Assembly: GCF_910592395.1 (NCBI RefSeq)
Contig: NC_088316.1
Span: 17,856,001 to 17,920,000 of the forward strand
Direction of reading: 5' to 3'
DNA: 64,000 bases
DNA from: Lineus longissimus
Taxonomy: Eukaryota > Nemertea > Pilidiophora > Heteronemertea > Lineidae
Shown: in pieces, positions 22,221-39,550 of the stretch
Position numbering within the stretch: position 1 is the stretch's first letter
How the letters are laid out: each line of letters starts with the position of its first letter
Notes under the pieces: model-generated
What the model saw: only the letters and a program-made list of their open reading frames with translations
Told to the model about the DNA's origin: nothing
The model's database searches: none
Position numbers and translations under genes: made by a program

Positions 22221-25200
22221 CTAGAATTGTAATCTCGAGACGACTTCATCTTCCGAGTGGCCAGTTTTAGGGGTAGTTTGGAAGACTGTTCTCGGTTGAC
22301 CCAGAGGTGTTAGAAGACGGGATTTCCTCCGCACAGAAGCAGGACTTGGCCACCTGAAAACAAGAAAACCAGCACGGGCATAAAGAAGTGATCAATGCTG
22401 TGAGGTTTTGTAAGGTAGCTTGAACAGACAGATCAATTGAGATTCACTGTGACATGTAATTCTTGTTCCACTCCTAACTCCAGAATGGAACACTGAGTAA
22501 AGGAGTTGACAATTATTGGTTTAAGACCCTCCCCTCCCCAAGTCTGGTCACACCATAGTGATGACTCACCTTGATTGTTCATTCATTGAGAACTGAGTCA
22601 CCGTCTCTTTCCACTTGGCTGTAAAAGGATACAGGTCAGGGTCAAGGCCAACTACTTCCACGGCCCTCAGCACATCCAAGTCAAGCTTAGTAGGTTGATT
22701 CCTGCAATAAGGATACTTAATTATCATTTTGAAATGCAGAGAACAGTGACTACCTATTGCCACTGCTGGTATGGTATTGAAGGAAACCCCTCAAATCTCT
22801 ACCCAACTTGTCACAAACCAATGGCAATGCATGACTTTCTAATGCACAGTAATAACCTGAGAAGAAATTCACGGAGGTCATGATATTTACCCGTCAATGA
22901 AGATCCTTTGTAACCTCCCAGGGAATAGCATACTACCAATTTGTTGTTCATGAAATCGGGGCGAGTCAGAGTAGCCACACTTAGGGGTACTACACAATTC
23001 CTTGTCACTCGAAGCAGCACAGATTTCTTCCTCAGCAGCCATGGAGTCTACATGGACCCTAGAATCTGCACAGATTTCATCCTCTGAAACTCTCGAGTCA
23101 ACCTGGACCCTGGCTGCAGAACAAATTTCATCCTCAGCAACAATGGAATCCTCAGCATCAACAAAAATATCATCATCTGGGCTCGTAATTTTCGGATTCT
23201 CCTCAATTTCCAGCCCTGGACTCGTTTCTAAATTTTGTTCTGCCGCCTTAATTCCTTTCTGCTTTGGCGAGAATATTTTAAGTCCTGCAAATGCATTCCT
23301 TAGAACCCCCATCACAGACCAGCGGCTAGATTTGTCAGTATCTTGCAAAATTGGAATCACACACACTCTATCACTTTTCAATGTGTCTGATTCTTTTGAA
23401 ATCTGAGACATAGATGCCACATTTTCTGAAATTTTGTCAACCTCGTTTTCCAAAATACCTGAAGACTCGAAGAATTCCTCATCATCTGAGTCCAGATCAT
23501 CTGAATTGGCACCATTACCATCAACTGTCCTAGAAAGATACCCAAAAATCGGCATCTTAGAATGTGACTCTCCAGTTTCCTCAGAACTACAGTTCATTTT
23601 TAAATTCCCCATCTGTTCCACGAGACTTCCAAGAGAACTGTCCTGAGCACTGTCTGAAATTTGTGACAAATCACTACTTATATTTTCAGCACCATTCTTA
23701 AATTCTATTCTCCCACCGCATTTCATGCACAGTGAATGTCCACCGCTCAACCTCTCCTCCAGGCTTTCATCAAATGAATCCAAGGTTGAACACAAGCACT
23801 TATCACAAGAGTCTGAAGCTGTTGTAACACAAAATGACCCATCAGTTATCTTTTCAACGTTATTGTTTTCACCACCGAAATTCAAATGTTGGCATTGTTT
23901 TTGTGCTCTCCCACGGAGAAAGTCTTCAAGATGTTTCAGACCAGCAGGGGATGCTAGGTCAATGAAGCTGTTTAGGAAGTCCCAATGCTCTGTCCAAGGA
24001 ACGTGGAGATCTCGTGCCAGGTCCCTGAAAGTGAATAAACGTTGCATGTACACTTTGATACTTCACTTCCGGTTACTTTTCAAGGAGCTTCAGAAGGATA
24101 TGAATGACGACAAGTAAAATTATGAGTAAACAAATTTCATTATAAATGCTTTTACTTTTAGTTTTGCACTGAACAGTCTGTTAAGTTTTCAGTAAATGAA
24201 AAGATCAATTCGTCTACATCAACCAAAACAAGCAACACAGTGTTACCTTCCAAGCCGCTCAAGGCCCTTTTCCATATCTCCCCTCTTCAGCTCATGGTAT
24301 TTCAGCTTCACGTGATGTGGACTCCGCACAGGACAACTTTGCCACTTCTTATAGAACTTGTCTGCCTGAAATGAGATAGAAAAGCAAAAAGTGATAAAAC
24401 GAACGACAACACATCACAAATGGCAAATAAGACTACCAAAATACATGCATGAGGATTTGGTTCAAAGGAGATTCACACACCTCAGTTTCACTTGCACTGC
24501 TTTTTCATTCACATCAGCTGGAATTTTACAATAGTAATCAGAGTAATTGTCACAGATGGCATGTTTCAATCGGATTTTTGATTATATTACCTGAGTAGGA
24601 GACATTGGACCAGCATAGGCCTTAACCTTCAGCTTAGCGTCTTTGGGTGTCCGACTCAGAGGGGAATGACCAGCAGCAGGAGAGAAATCTCCCAGAGGGA
24701 CTGTGTCAGAATCCCAAACATCACCAACAGACAACTCTTGGTTTCCTTTCACTCTCGCATCTGGTGACCACGGTTTCCCAACGTACGGTGCCTCTGTGTT
24801 GTCTTCTGTCCTCAGTAGTGGCACATACACATTACTTGTCAATATCGCTAAGATTTCATCTTTGAGATGAGCAGAAGTGACCCTTGCTCGTCGACAGATC
24901 ACATCAGCGGCCGTTTCGTTATACCTGTTCCGTAGGTTGAGATCAGTTTGGGGATGGGCAGCAAGGATCTTTATTGTTGCCAAGGAGCCATACTTGCTCG
25001 CAGTGTGTAGGACACCGTCAAAAACCTGCAGATAGAAAATTAGACAAGATGGAATAGATTAGATATACATGAAGGACAATATCAAATAACAATGCAATAT
25101 CCACCATACAAATATTTGTCAAAGTAAAATGCCTTCTTCTTCCTGTTCTTTCAGTTATGCTAGGCTGAGATGGGCCAACTGTGATCATTGTTATAATGGT

Positions 25201-26292
25201 AAGTCATCATTGACCTTATCATTCCAGATCTAAACTAACCATAATGAAATGGCCAGGGCCATTGTGCTCACCTCATGTGGAGGAAAGATGGATAAAGAGC
25301 ATTGTATTGTGTCATGTAGTGTTAGGTTTGATGTAGGTCCAAGCAATTACAATTTCCCCAAAATGGCCAATTTACAGTACATTCGACCTCTGTGACCTTG
25401 CAAAGTAGGTCAAATCAAAGAAGACCCGGGTGACACATCGAATGGTTGTTAGAATTAGATGTACCTATGATATAAAATTGGTGCCAATCGGGCAAGTCAT
25501 TACTAGGAATAATGGCATTTTGAAGAATTTAGGATTTGGCCCCCTCCCTGGAGGCCAAACGGCAAATCAGATTGCACCAAACTTCGATACCTGAGATCAC
25601 CTGACCAAGGGGTACATGTGTACTTAATTTGTGATCAATAGTCATTGCAGTTAAGAAACGTGCCATAGTTACGGCCTGACGGCGAATTTACGCCATTTGA
25701 CCTCTGTGACCTTGACAAGAAGGTCAAATTAAAAACCTGTGTGACATATACTGTATGGTGGTTAGATGTACCCATGATATCAAATTGGTGGCAATCGGGC
25801 AAGAAGTTAAGGAATAATCACATTTTTAAGGTTTTTGGATTTTGCCCCCTGGTGGTCAAGTGGTGAATCATATTGGACCAAACTTCAGTCCCTGAGATCA
25901 CCTGACTAAGAGGTAAATGTGTACCAAATTTGGTATGAATAGTCATTGCAGTTTAGAAACGTGCCATCGTTACATCCTAACGGCCAATTTACACCATTTG
26001 ACCTCTGTGACCTTGAAAAGGAGGTCAAATCAAAAACCCGGAGGATATATGATGCACCTTTGCTAGAAGTACCTACCATATTTTTTTCAAAATTTCCCGA
26101 CTACTATTAAGGGAGATATTGCATATTTTCACTTTTAACGTTTGGCCCCCTGGTGGCCAAACCATGAAACGAATCGGACCGAAACTTGGTCTCCAAGGTG
26201 TCATTACATAAGGGTACATGTGTACCAAGTTTCAACTCAATAGCTCTAACAGTTACGAAACGTGCCCTGCTAACGGACGACGGACGACGACG

Positions 26293-26336
<44 letters not shown>

Positions 26337-28083
26337 ACGACGGACGCCACGGTATGGGATAAGCTCACCTCTGCTAAGAGGTGAGCTAAAAACCTACCCC
26401 TTTCTCTGGCATGTTAAGGTAGAGATCCAGCAGAAAGTTGATGCGGCTAGTTGTTGTCTCATGAGTATCAGTTGGAAACATCAATTTGAGGAATGCCTCA
26501 TCCTCTATGGTGTCAATATAGATTTGACAAATCGCAGCTTGGTTGAACTTTGCAGCAATGTGCAGCGCATTGTATCGGAATGCTTCCTGAAAGATAATAG
26601 ATGAGGTTAAACCTGTGTTATACTCCAAGATACTGGAGCATGAACATATGTAACAGGCAAATACTAGCTAAGGTAAGAAAGTGAAACGCTCTGTATTCAA
26701 TACCTACATGAAGAATAACAGGTGTGTCCCCATTGCTAATCACAATGCGAGGGTTGTTCCATAGTATTCTTTTGACCTCCTCAGCTTCTCCCACCTCTAT
26801 CAACTTCATCAGATTGATTCGTTCTGCTCTTGATGGTTCTTTGAACGAGCATTTCTCCTCAGTCAGCCCTGACTTTGCAGGCGGAATCTGCTCCTGAAAC
26901 AAAACACAATAAATGACTCAATTTACAATGTACATTCAGTTGTAATCGCCTCAGTTTGGGTTTTGGATAACTTCATGACCACTAGATAGCACAAACACAT
27001 GAAGCTCAGAGGTTGATTTGGAGACCAGGCAACCTCACTTGCTCAGCCATTCAGCTACACGACCTAACAGCAGCCAAGCAAAATAATCAAAATATGTGAA
27101 CAGGCTTCAGTAGTATTCCCCAATCCCAGTTCACAACTTTCCTTACATGGTCCTGAGGCAGTGGTCTCCTTGGTGATGGGCAAATCTCCTCAGCTGGGAC
27201 ATGACAGAATCTTAAGGCATCTTCTTTGTCTTTGAAGACTTTGAATCTTGACCCCTTGAATTCTTTCATCAACTTCAGCGCATTGGCTTTGTCTCTAAAT
27301 ACCAGATCGTCTCCTGAAGGAACTATAATGATGACTAAATAAATAAATGGCTAATTCATAACACAAGGTTTCTCAGGATGGTTTTTGACTTCATCATTGA
27401 TCAGATTTCTGCTCCAAGAAATTACAATGTAGTCAGAACCCTAATTCTGATCTTGGGTGGTCGAGATATCAACACTTCCTGCCTAATGATGTTGGCACAA
27501 TACCACAAAACGTTTAACAATATTTATTTGTCCTTGAATCTGATGGTGTGTTTAAAATCAAAATGCGAGTTACTACATTCGTCACGGCACTGGTATAGCT
27601 TGAAAAACTAGACGAGTTAAAACATCTTCCTTCCAATTTTATTGACAACTTGTCAGACAGTCAGCAACTCTTATTTCATTTACCCGACAGATTTCCACTC
27701 ATAACAGCAGGTAAGCTGATACTAAAATAGACTGTGTCTGACCCTGGGTCTTGTCCATCTGCGGCATTATTATTGCGTGGTTTTGAGCAGTCATCATCAA
27801 CGACATGACTGATGCCACTGGGCCGACTGGCACCGGGAACTGCCACCGACCCAACCCAGTTGCCACCATCACAGGAAGATTCTTTGTTACTGGGATCGTC
27901 ATCATCATCAGGGTTGATCCCTCGTTCTCGCAAAATATGTTTTGCAAGCTTCCTCAGAAATAATTTTCTGAGCGAGTGCAAAATTGGGCCAACAGATTCG
28001 CCACGTTCAATCAAATGCTGTCGCAATTCACTGTCTGACAGTCTTGATATTTCATTCATAACATCCTCCATTGAGTTTTTCAT
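22221..28083 (-). CDS. ANKLE2: Ankyrin repeat and LEM domain protein 2
   Basis: Nine exons: 27684-28083, 27147-27322, 26708-26893, 26398-26586, 24591-25025, 24247-24365, 22891-24024, 22570-22701, 22221-22353. The total is 2904 nt (967 residues), against about 938 in human. Residues 5-55 form a LEM domain (LSDSELRQHLIERGESVGPI). Residues 135-175 resemble the caulimovirus/RNase H1 N-terminal-like domain (KVFKDKEDALRFC). Ankyrin repeats span about 220-350. The C-terminal block FIDGNQPTKLDLDVLRAVE and the WPSPAS tail are typical of ANKLE2. The family recruits PP2A to help BAF rejoin the nuclear envelope after mitosis. Exon 2 may instead end at 27313, using the nearby CAG acceptor in the same frame. 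Start Met1 or Met5 (28071) are both possible. Exon 7 carries an acidic, Cys-containing insert. The gene is head-to-head with VSP. Confidence 0.94.
25380..26392. repeat. Composite interspersed repeat in ANKLE2 intron 4
   Basis: Three tandem subunits begin at about 25385, 25698 and 25999 (period roughly 301-313 bp), each opening GACCTCTGTGACCTTG and containing 'CCCCCTGGTGGCCAA'-like blocks. They are followed by a (GAC)n microsatellite at about 26278-26345 and a hairpin tail, AGCTCACCTCTGCTAAGAGG then GTGAGCTAAAAAC. This end structure is one I recognise as widespread in marine invertebrate genomes. It has no coding potential. The element may reach left to the GCTCACCTC at about 25266. Confidence 0.8.
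26278..26345. repeat. (GAC)n trinucleotide microsatellite
   Basis: An interrupted GAC/ACG run. It translates as poly-Asp in one frame, but it lies inside the intronic repeat and is not coding. Confidence 0.9.
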
Positions 28084-28819
28084 CTAATATTTGTGCTTAT
28101 TGAGAAAAGCTGTAGAAAAATCAGGTATTTTGAAGGTTTTGAGGAAGCAAAATCAAAAATCAGCGCCACTCCAACATTTCATGTGCATGATGTATTTCCC
28201 CATTTTGAAACATCGCCCAGGATTTCTAGAAGATCGACTGTGATTGGATAGTAGGGATTGCTCCCAATATGCAAATTTGAAAGCAGGGAATCCCCATTCC
28301 CACAATGCCATTCTCACTAATTCTTTTCAACAAATGAACATCGTAAAGTTATTGGGGGCGGTTCTGGTATTTTTGCGCGAAAAAAGTAACTTTTTGATAT
28401 TCTTCTGCTGACAATTTTTTTCTCAGGTGACTTAAGTACGAAAGCAACAAATACAGAATCCATATAATGCCAAAAACACGGAAATAAAAGGATATATTTA
28501 AGGTAAAACGTGGTTGTGAAGAGAGTTCACTGCGTTTGCCGTTTCTAGTTTCTACTGTCTACAGTATGTCCCCAAAAAGTCTTCCCCTTGGCCAGTCCCT
28601 GCCCTTTAAATTCAGTCCATCTGTGCCTCCCTTTTACCATGGACCCTAGTTCACTGTCCATGGCCGGACGTCAGAAGATATAATATTGCCATGTCGTGCA
28701 TTTGTCATGATTTCGTTTACCAATGAAGACGATGATGATGGGTTGAACACTTCAAGTTCAATCTTGAATTTCTTTTCAGTTCTGAAACAAGACCGAAATT
28801 TTGATCTTTTTATGGTATC
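28084..28819. promoter_or_regulatory. Divergent promoter region of ANKLE2 and VSP
   Basis: This 736-bp gap separates the start codons of two divergent genes. ATTGG at 28243-28247 is a CCAAT box in the ANKLE2 direction. A palindrome-like TTTTTTGCGCGAAAAAA at 28369-28385 contains TTTCGCGC on the minus strand, an E2F consensus half-site. Nothing else is recognised. Confidence 0.5.
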
Positions 28820-33852
<5,033 letters not shown>

Positions 33853-35838
33853 ATGATATTTCTGAGGTGGAATCAAGCCTCAAGGAACAATATAACTGAC
33901 AAGTTTTTCTTCAATTGTAGAGGGTGCCAATAGTCTAAGAAGTTGAATAGACATTTTGTGCAGTTTGTAAAGACAATTGCCGCTGGTCTTTCAGGCCATT
34001 CAATATTACTACAATGTAGTTTATCGTCACTTAACCTGATGATATTAGGTGGGCTGGTGTGGGCTAGGCATTTTGATTGCTGATATTGTGTTAGGTCACT
34101 CTATTTTGCAAGATTTAGTAGGAAGGGCTTAATCAAACACAGTCAGGCCCCTAACTCTGCATAGAGCCACATTAAACTTCCAGTTTGACCACCTGGCTTC
34201 AGCCAATAGTCCACCTTTTATTGGAGGAGGAACGTTTATGGCTCCTCTATCAAATAGTGCTTCTCTTAACAGACAAACCCATCATATTTGGTGCTTATCA
34301 ATTTTGAATATTTTAATGTTTAGGTTCAGACAATCAAAACCGATTTACTGTGTTTACTGCTTTAGTTGTGTTGGCCAGCTTCAGATGTTAAAGGTCTACA
34401 TTATTTAACCAGGTGCTCTTCATGGAACTAGGTGTCGCTGCACTTGGCGTGTTAAGTGTTTCTCTGTCATTTACTAAAAATTTACATTTTCACAATAACG
34501 CCGTTGTTTCAGAATGATTCCAACACAATATGTGGATCAAAACTATTTTTAACATCATTGAAATGTTCTATATGTGTTGGATATGTCAGCAGTTCACATG
34601 TGACTGGTGAAGACGAGCTCTTGAAGAAAGTTTATGAGATTCTTATTTCACACCTTCCACAAGTGAGAGTAAAACATTTTCCGTCCAATGAATATTTGAA
34701 GACCAATTTAAACTTTGTGTTTACCAATTATTCAAGGTTTTGCAAATCATTCTGCAAGGTAATGTTGTTTTTATTCGATTAAGTTGAGTAGCCTACAATT
34801 AATAGTGAGATATCATACTTCAACATAAATTTCTATGCATATCAAAAATCCTTGGTGCATTTTGACTACATGTAAACTGTATTTTTGTTGAGGCACAGTT
34901 GCGTAGCATGTGATGAGATTTCACGGGATAGACTGGTTTCTTATTGGTAAAGGATAGAGGCCATGCGGTGACGTCATTCGGACATCTATTTTGGACAAGA
35001 TTCTTTTTTTACCATAAAGTTTTTTGTACTATTTAGTCATTTGTAAATTTGGTGCATGCATTCCTTGGTGATCTATACAGATATTGAAAGCAATTTATAG
35101 CATACTTAGATCATATTGTTGCATAATTTCAATCACTTCAGGCACATATATTTAGTGATTTATATTTGCCTTTTACTATGAAAAGTATATACAGTAAGGC
35201 ATAAATATACTGTATAAGGCTCTCCTGTATGTTTTTGATAATATGACGTATCCTAAACCATTCTTTTTTAATGAAATGAATGTACGAAGACTTGAAATAC
35301 ATGTCCTTGTATGGTATATATTTTCTATCAGCAATAAAAAAATACTTTTGATAAACTGTTGTGGAAGTTTTGCTTGTGCCTGAGTTAATAACAAACAGGT
35401 CTATATACATATACATGGACATTCTGACAGTAAACAAATGAAAGGTATTCACCCAGTAGTATGAGGGACCACAGCATAAGTAATGAAGGCCAAAAGAGGA
35501 CCCTCCCTTTCTGATAAACATTATGAGGGAAGGTCACTCGGGTGCGAATAATTTCCATTGGAGGTGAAAATAGATTTTACGTGGGGTACAAAAGGGCTGA
35601 GTCGGTAAACGTCACTCGGATCCTTAGGCCTGTTGGTCACTTCTTCCTTGATAATGACCTTGTGGGCACATCACTTTTATTTGATGACGTTGGAGAAAGT
35701 AAACATAAGGTGCGCCAAGCCCAGCCTCCTAGTTAGACTATGAAATACTTTTTTAAAGGGGAGTGGTGGAAAAATAGGTCAGGAGAAAAAAATAAAAGAA
35801 CTTAGAAAAGAATTGGAATAACAAAAAATTTCTGCAGT
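33853..35838. other. VSP 3' UTR candidate and spacer
   Basis: There is no recognisable protein here. A 108-codon open frame at 34456-34782 lacks any known motif or splice support. An AATAAA at 35333-35338 could be a distant VSP poly(A) site, but the 3' end cannot be placed. Confidence 0.4.
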
Positions 35839-35910
35839 TGCCGTGACCAGGATTCGAACCTGGGTTATTGCGGCCACAACGCAATGTACTAACCACTATA
35901 CGATCACGGC
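35839..35910 (-). tRNA. tRNA-His (anticodon GUG)
   Basis: Read on the minus strand it starts GCCGTGATCGTATAGTGG and ends GTTCGAATCCTGGTCACGGC plus discriminator A. The seven-base acceptor stem is perfect. The anticodon loop TTGTGGC gives GTG, i.e. histidine. Boxes A and B are intact and there is no intron. The variable region and T stem pair well. It sits 132 bp before the NDPK start on the opposite strand. Confidence 0.96.
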
Positions 35911-35969
35911 TATTGCGGCAGATGGGTTGCTCGGTCGTTCTTAAGTTTATTAAATAATGCGCTGCATTG

Positions 35970-35974
35970 ATTGG
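35970..35974 (+). promoter_or_regulatory. CCAAT-type box upstream of NDPK
   Basis: ATTGG within ATTGATTGGTCGCGGAGG, 69 bp before the first ATG of the NDPK gene. This position suits a core promoter, but the call rests on a short motif only. Confidence 0.35.
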
Positions 35975-36042
35975 TCGCGGAGGGACAATCCACATTTTTG
36001 TCCACGTGACTTCCTTTACAGACCGGCTTCGGATAGTGCCAC

Positions 36043-38568
36043 ATGGTTGCTACACTTCTCTCAATTTTTGCAAGTTTTACCAGCAGTATGTCGTCCGTAC
36101 CATCCAGTGACATTAAGGAACAAACCTTCATTATGATCAAGCCAGATGCTGTACAACGCGGCTTGGTCAATAAGATTATAGGACGGTTTGAACAAAAAGG
36201 TTTCAAGCTCGTCGGAATGAAAATGATGAAGGTGTGTATTTTTGTGTGTATGCTCTGTAGTGTAGTCGAATGAACCATAGATAGACGTATATTGGCCGAG
36301 ACAATCTGATTTACGCCAGCTTCTTTGAAGTATTTTTTTCTTTTATCGTCTTAAGTTTTAAGACTATCTGTAGTGTAGAATGTATACAATACTACATGCA
36401 TGCGCGATAGATCTGCAATGAAATAGGCCTAGGCCTATAGAGCAGAGTGATACAGATAATATTGCCTATGGGCATCTATGATACTCTATGCATGATAAAG
36501 GTATGGCCCTTACAGTACACTTCTCCCTGAAGTGGAGTCTTCCTTTGTTAGGAAGCGAGGACCTTTCTCCTAAGTTGCTCAACGTGTGAGCGCTGCATGG
36601 TTGCAATTATATTGTTGATTCTAGCTTGATATACCATCAAGCTTGATTTAATGCTAACAAAACCTTTATGTACAATGCAAGTCATTTTGTGATATTTTGC
36701 TTTCTTTTTCAGGCTGACCGGGCACTATTGGAAAACCACTATGCTGACCTTTCCAAAAAACCATTCTTCAAAGGGTTGGTTTCTTACATGGCATCTGGAC
36801 CAGTGGTACCAATGGTGAGTCTGTGTATATGTCTTCAACACATAAGGAAAACATTGTGCCAGAGATGCTTTTTATGGATAGGAATATGCCTGAATTTTAA
36901 AAGAACAAATGAGAATAATTTTTTCTGTTTTAGGTTTGGGAAGGTAAAGGTGTCGTGAGAACAGGGCGAGTGATCCTCGGTGAAACTGATCCCGCAAAAT
37001 CTTTGCCAGGAACGATACGTGGTGATTACTGCATCGATATTGGAAGGTAAGTAACTCCATTCTTAGTACTATCAGTATCTGACGAAAAATGGATGGTACA
37101 TAGAATGTAGTAGGGGCTTAAGGTCACGTCAACAAAATTGGAGTTCGTCATATCATTATGAGTATTCAGTGGCAGTGGCTGGCTATTCAACTCATCCCTA
37201 AATCTTAAGTACAGTATACACTGCTGGTACAATTATTGATCTCCAGAATCGAGTCTCATTATGTCCGGATTAATTAGTTTTGTTCAATACCTTTTTCCTA
37301 TTTCTTTGGCTTCGAAAATACCTTTTATTGATCTGCATCACTGCGGTCTTATTAAAAAAAAGAAATGTTTCTCATCCCTGCTTGCCCTGAGTGAGCATAA
37401 AAATAGTTATCAATATCATATCAAATCCTGTCACCAATTCACTATGTTGTAGATCAGGCTGAATGTCCGCAGTCCACTCTGATAGCACTCGAGTCCTGTT
37501 ATCTGTGTGGGATCCATGGTGATATATTCAGTAAACAAAAATTTAGTAATTTTATTTCCCTTAAAGAGTACATTGTATTTTGGGAGAGGAATGTTTCCTT
37601 GAAGGAATGTTTCATGCCCTGCTCTGATAATTACCGATAATAAATTTTTTTGAAATTCCTCAATCTCCCATTTTGAGAAAATCTTGGGACAAGAATATTA
37701 AAAATTTGTACCTGGTCTTATCATTTTGCCAGTATGCCAAAAGCCACGGGAGCAGTAACTGTATCCTGGTGAACCCAGGTGAACAGAATTGGCATTTTGC
37801 ACTTTTCTGGACCATCCTTCGTGTAAATTACAAAGCTGCCGCCTCCTGTGAATAAAATCAATATTCCATATTTACTCCTTAATGAAAGAGTTAGAACTAT
37901 TTCCAACTGATGGGTCTATCACCTTCTGCTGTTCAATATGACCTTCATATGATATGCTGTAATTAACTATTCAAAATAAAACATCAATCTAGGATATTTT
38001 GTTTGTTTTCGAAAGAATCAATTCAATATTTAACCCTTCCAAAGTCGGGATAGGTGTACAATGGCCAATTCGTTTCTCTGAGACCTTTGAAAGAAATGCA
38101 AAAATGTAAACTGGAGAACCTAAGAGTAAGAAAGTTGGTGGCATAGTGGTTAGAGTGCTTAGTTCATAATCAGACCAGCCAGCAACTGTAACAGTTGCAA
38201 CTTGTACAATTTAGTCCATAATGAGCCATTTGCAACTTGGGCTAAGTCCAGGGCTGGGTTGTTCGAAATCACGTTAGCTTTAACGGCGCCGTTAAGTCTT
38301 AACGTGAAAATGCTAATGGGATTAACTGAAAGAGATAACGTCCATAAGGATATTTAACGCAACCGTTAAGGATGACGTGACTTTTGTGCTTTTGAACAAC
38401 CGGGCCCAGCAGTCTTAAATTTTACTTTCTATTTCTTTCAGGAACGTATGCCACGGTTCCGATGCGATTGAGTCTGCAAAAAAAGAGATTTCACTTTGGT
38501 TCAAGCCAGAAGAACTCTCCAGCTGGGAGCCAAGTCAGAATAGCTGGGTCTATGAAGTGTCCGATTAG
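36043..38568 (+). CDS. Nucleoside diphosphate kinase (NME/Nm23 group I)
   Basis: Four exons: 36043-36231, 36713-36814, 36934-37046, 38442-38568, giving 176 residues from the first ATG or 161 from Met16 (36088). The sequence [20 protein letters not shown] opens the kinase fold. The active-site motif [16 protein letters not shown] carries the phospho-accepting His139 (His124 from Met16), and the C-terminus ends [15 protein letters not shown] as in animal NME1/NME2. The enzyme moves the gamma phosphate of ATP to other nucleoside diphosphates. The usual length is about 152 residues, so Met16 gives the nearer match. The first 15 residues, [15 protein letters not shown], are hydrophobic with no acidic residue and could be a weak organelle-targeting or untranslated segment. 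Intron 3 contains a SINE head and a MITE. Confidence 0.96.
38134..38174 (+). mobile_element. Truncated tRNA-like SINE head
   Basis: GTGGCATAGTGGTTAGAGTG then TTCATAATCAG repeats the head of the SINE at 33366. It stops before box B, so only the 5' end remains. It lies in NDPK intron 3. Confidence 0.65.
38251..38407. mobile_element. MITE in NDPK intron 3
   Basis: The left end GGGCTGGGTTGTTCGAAATC and the right end, reverse complemented as TGGGCCCGGTTGTTCAAAAG, are imperfect inverted repeats. The inside carries more inverted blocks (ATCACGTTAGC / TGACGTGA and CCGTTAAG). It is about 157 bp long with no coding capacity, ending 34 bp before exon 4. Confidence 0.65.
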
Positions 38569-38730
38569 ATATCTTTTTGTAGTACTTTTTGGTCAGTTGT
38601 GTACATGGGACACCTCTGCATGAAATTGGACTGTATCTTTGTGTGTCAGCCATTTCATTCAGGTAACCTTCTTGAACTTGGCTGGAATTGTATAATAACC
38701 AGTCTTCCTTTTCCTTGAAATAGCAATTGA

Positions 38731-38736
38731 AATAAA
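38731..38736 (+). promoter_or_regulatory. Poly(A) signal of NDPK
   Basis: AATAAA, 163 bp after the NDPK stop codon. Confidence 0.6.
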
Positions 38737-39489
38737 TATCCTGGTGAAAATTACGGAGCACATTTCGATGGGTGTACTCTCATTAAAAAATGTTGCTACT
38801 GGTACACAATTGTAACATAACCCGTGTTTAAGGCACTGGTTGCCATAGTAATTGTAACAATCTGATTAATTTTCATTTGTAAATATTAAATGTGCTATTT
38901 ATGAAAAATATAAAAGTCATATCATGTGCTTCAAATCCACCATGCTGTAAAAAATCAAGAGTACTTGGTTTACGATTGTTCACACTTGAATCTTAATCAG
39001 ACTTTGATTGGCTTGTACACATTTGCTGTGCAGTTATACTGTATCTAGTAAGTGTATGCTCAAGGACACTACGTTCAAACTTACATTGGATGTGCTGAAT
39101 AAAAATGTGTAATTTCTGCGCCAGTAATGAGCATGAATAGCTAGGTAATTTGCAGGTTTTTGGAATTGATGTCCATTGTCATAAACTGGAGGTTTCCCTT
39201 TGTAGCTGGCTAGCTAGACTCTCAACACCAAGTCTTTCAATACTCCTCTGTAAAAACCCTGATTACAATAATGTTGGTGTAAGGTGTGCTAATCCAATAA
39301 ATAGCTGTCAAAAACATGGGTCTTGTTATTTTTCAGTGTTGTTACGTCTATTGTCTTTTGGAGACTTGAAAGTATGAAGTCTTCAAGGGACAGGATCTCT
39401 TAATGGAGTACCCATTCAACAGGTATTGGTATGAAATGTCTACCTGAAAGTTGGGGAGATTGTCCTCCCTCTGCTGTTGATGTGAACTT

Positions 39490-39550
39490 GTCCCTGCATT
39501 TTGGTTGTGACTTCGTCCTCAAAAGACAAATTTGGGACAAGTGGAAATTA
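39490..39550. repeat. Dispersed repeat fragment (copy 2)
   Basis: Matches 9242-9300 in the SDAD1 intron, in the same orientation: TCCCTGCATT, TGTGACTTCGTCCTC, TTTGGGACAA. Confidence 0.6.

Noticed and set aside
23002-23406. 134-codon plus-strand open frame
   Set aside because: It lies antisense to the large ANKLE2 exon 7, and is Ser-rich only because the opposite strand is acidic and Ser-rich. No splice or motif support.
26218-26604. Open frame with a poly-Asp run
   Set aside because: Produced by a (GAC)n microsatellite inside an intronic repeat, and running antisense into ANKLE2 exon 4.
34456-34782. 108-codon open frame after VSP
   Set aside because: No known domain, poor codon regularity, probably 3' UTR or spacer.
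38134-38174. tRNA gene in NDPK intron
   Set aside because: Lacks box B and the 3' half; a truncated SINE head.
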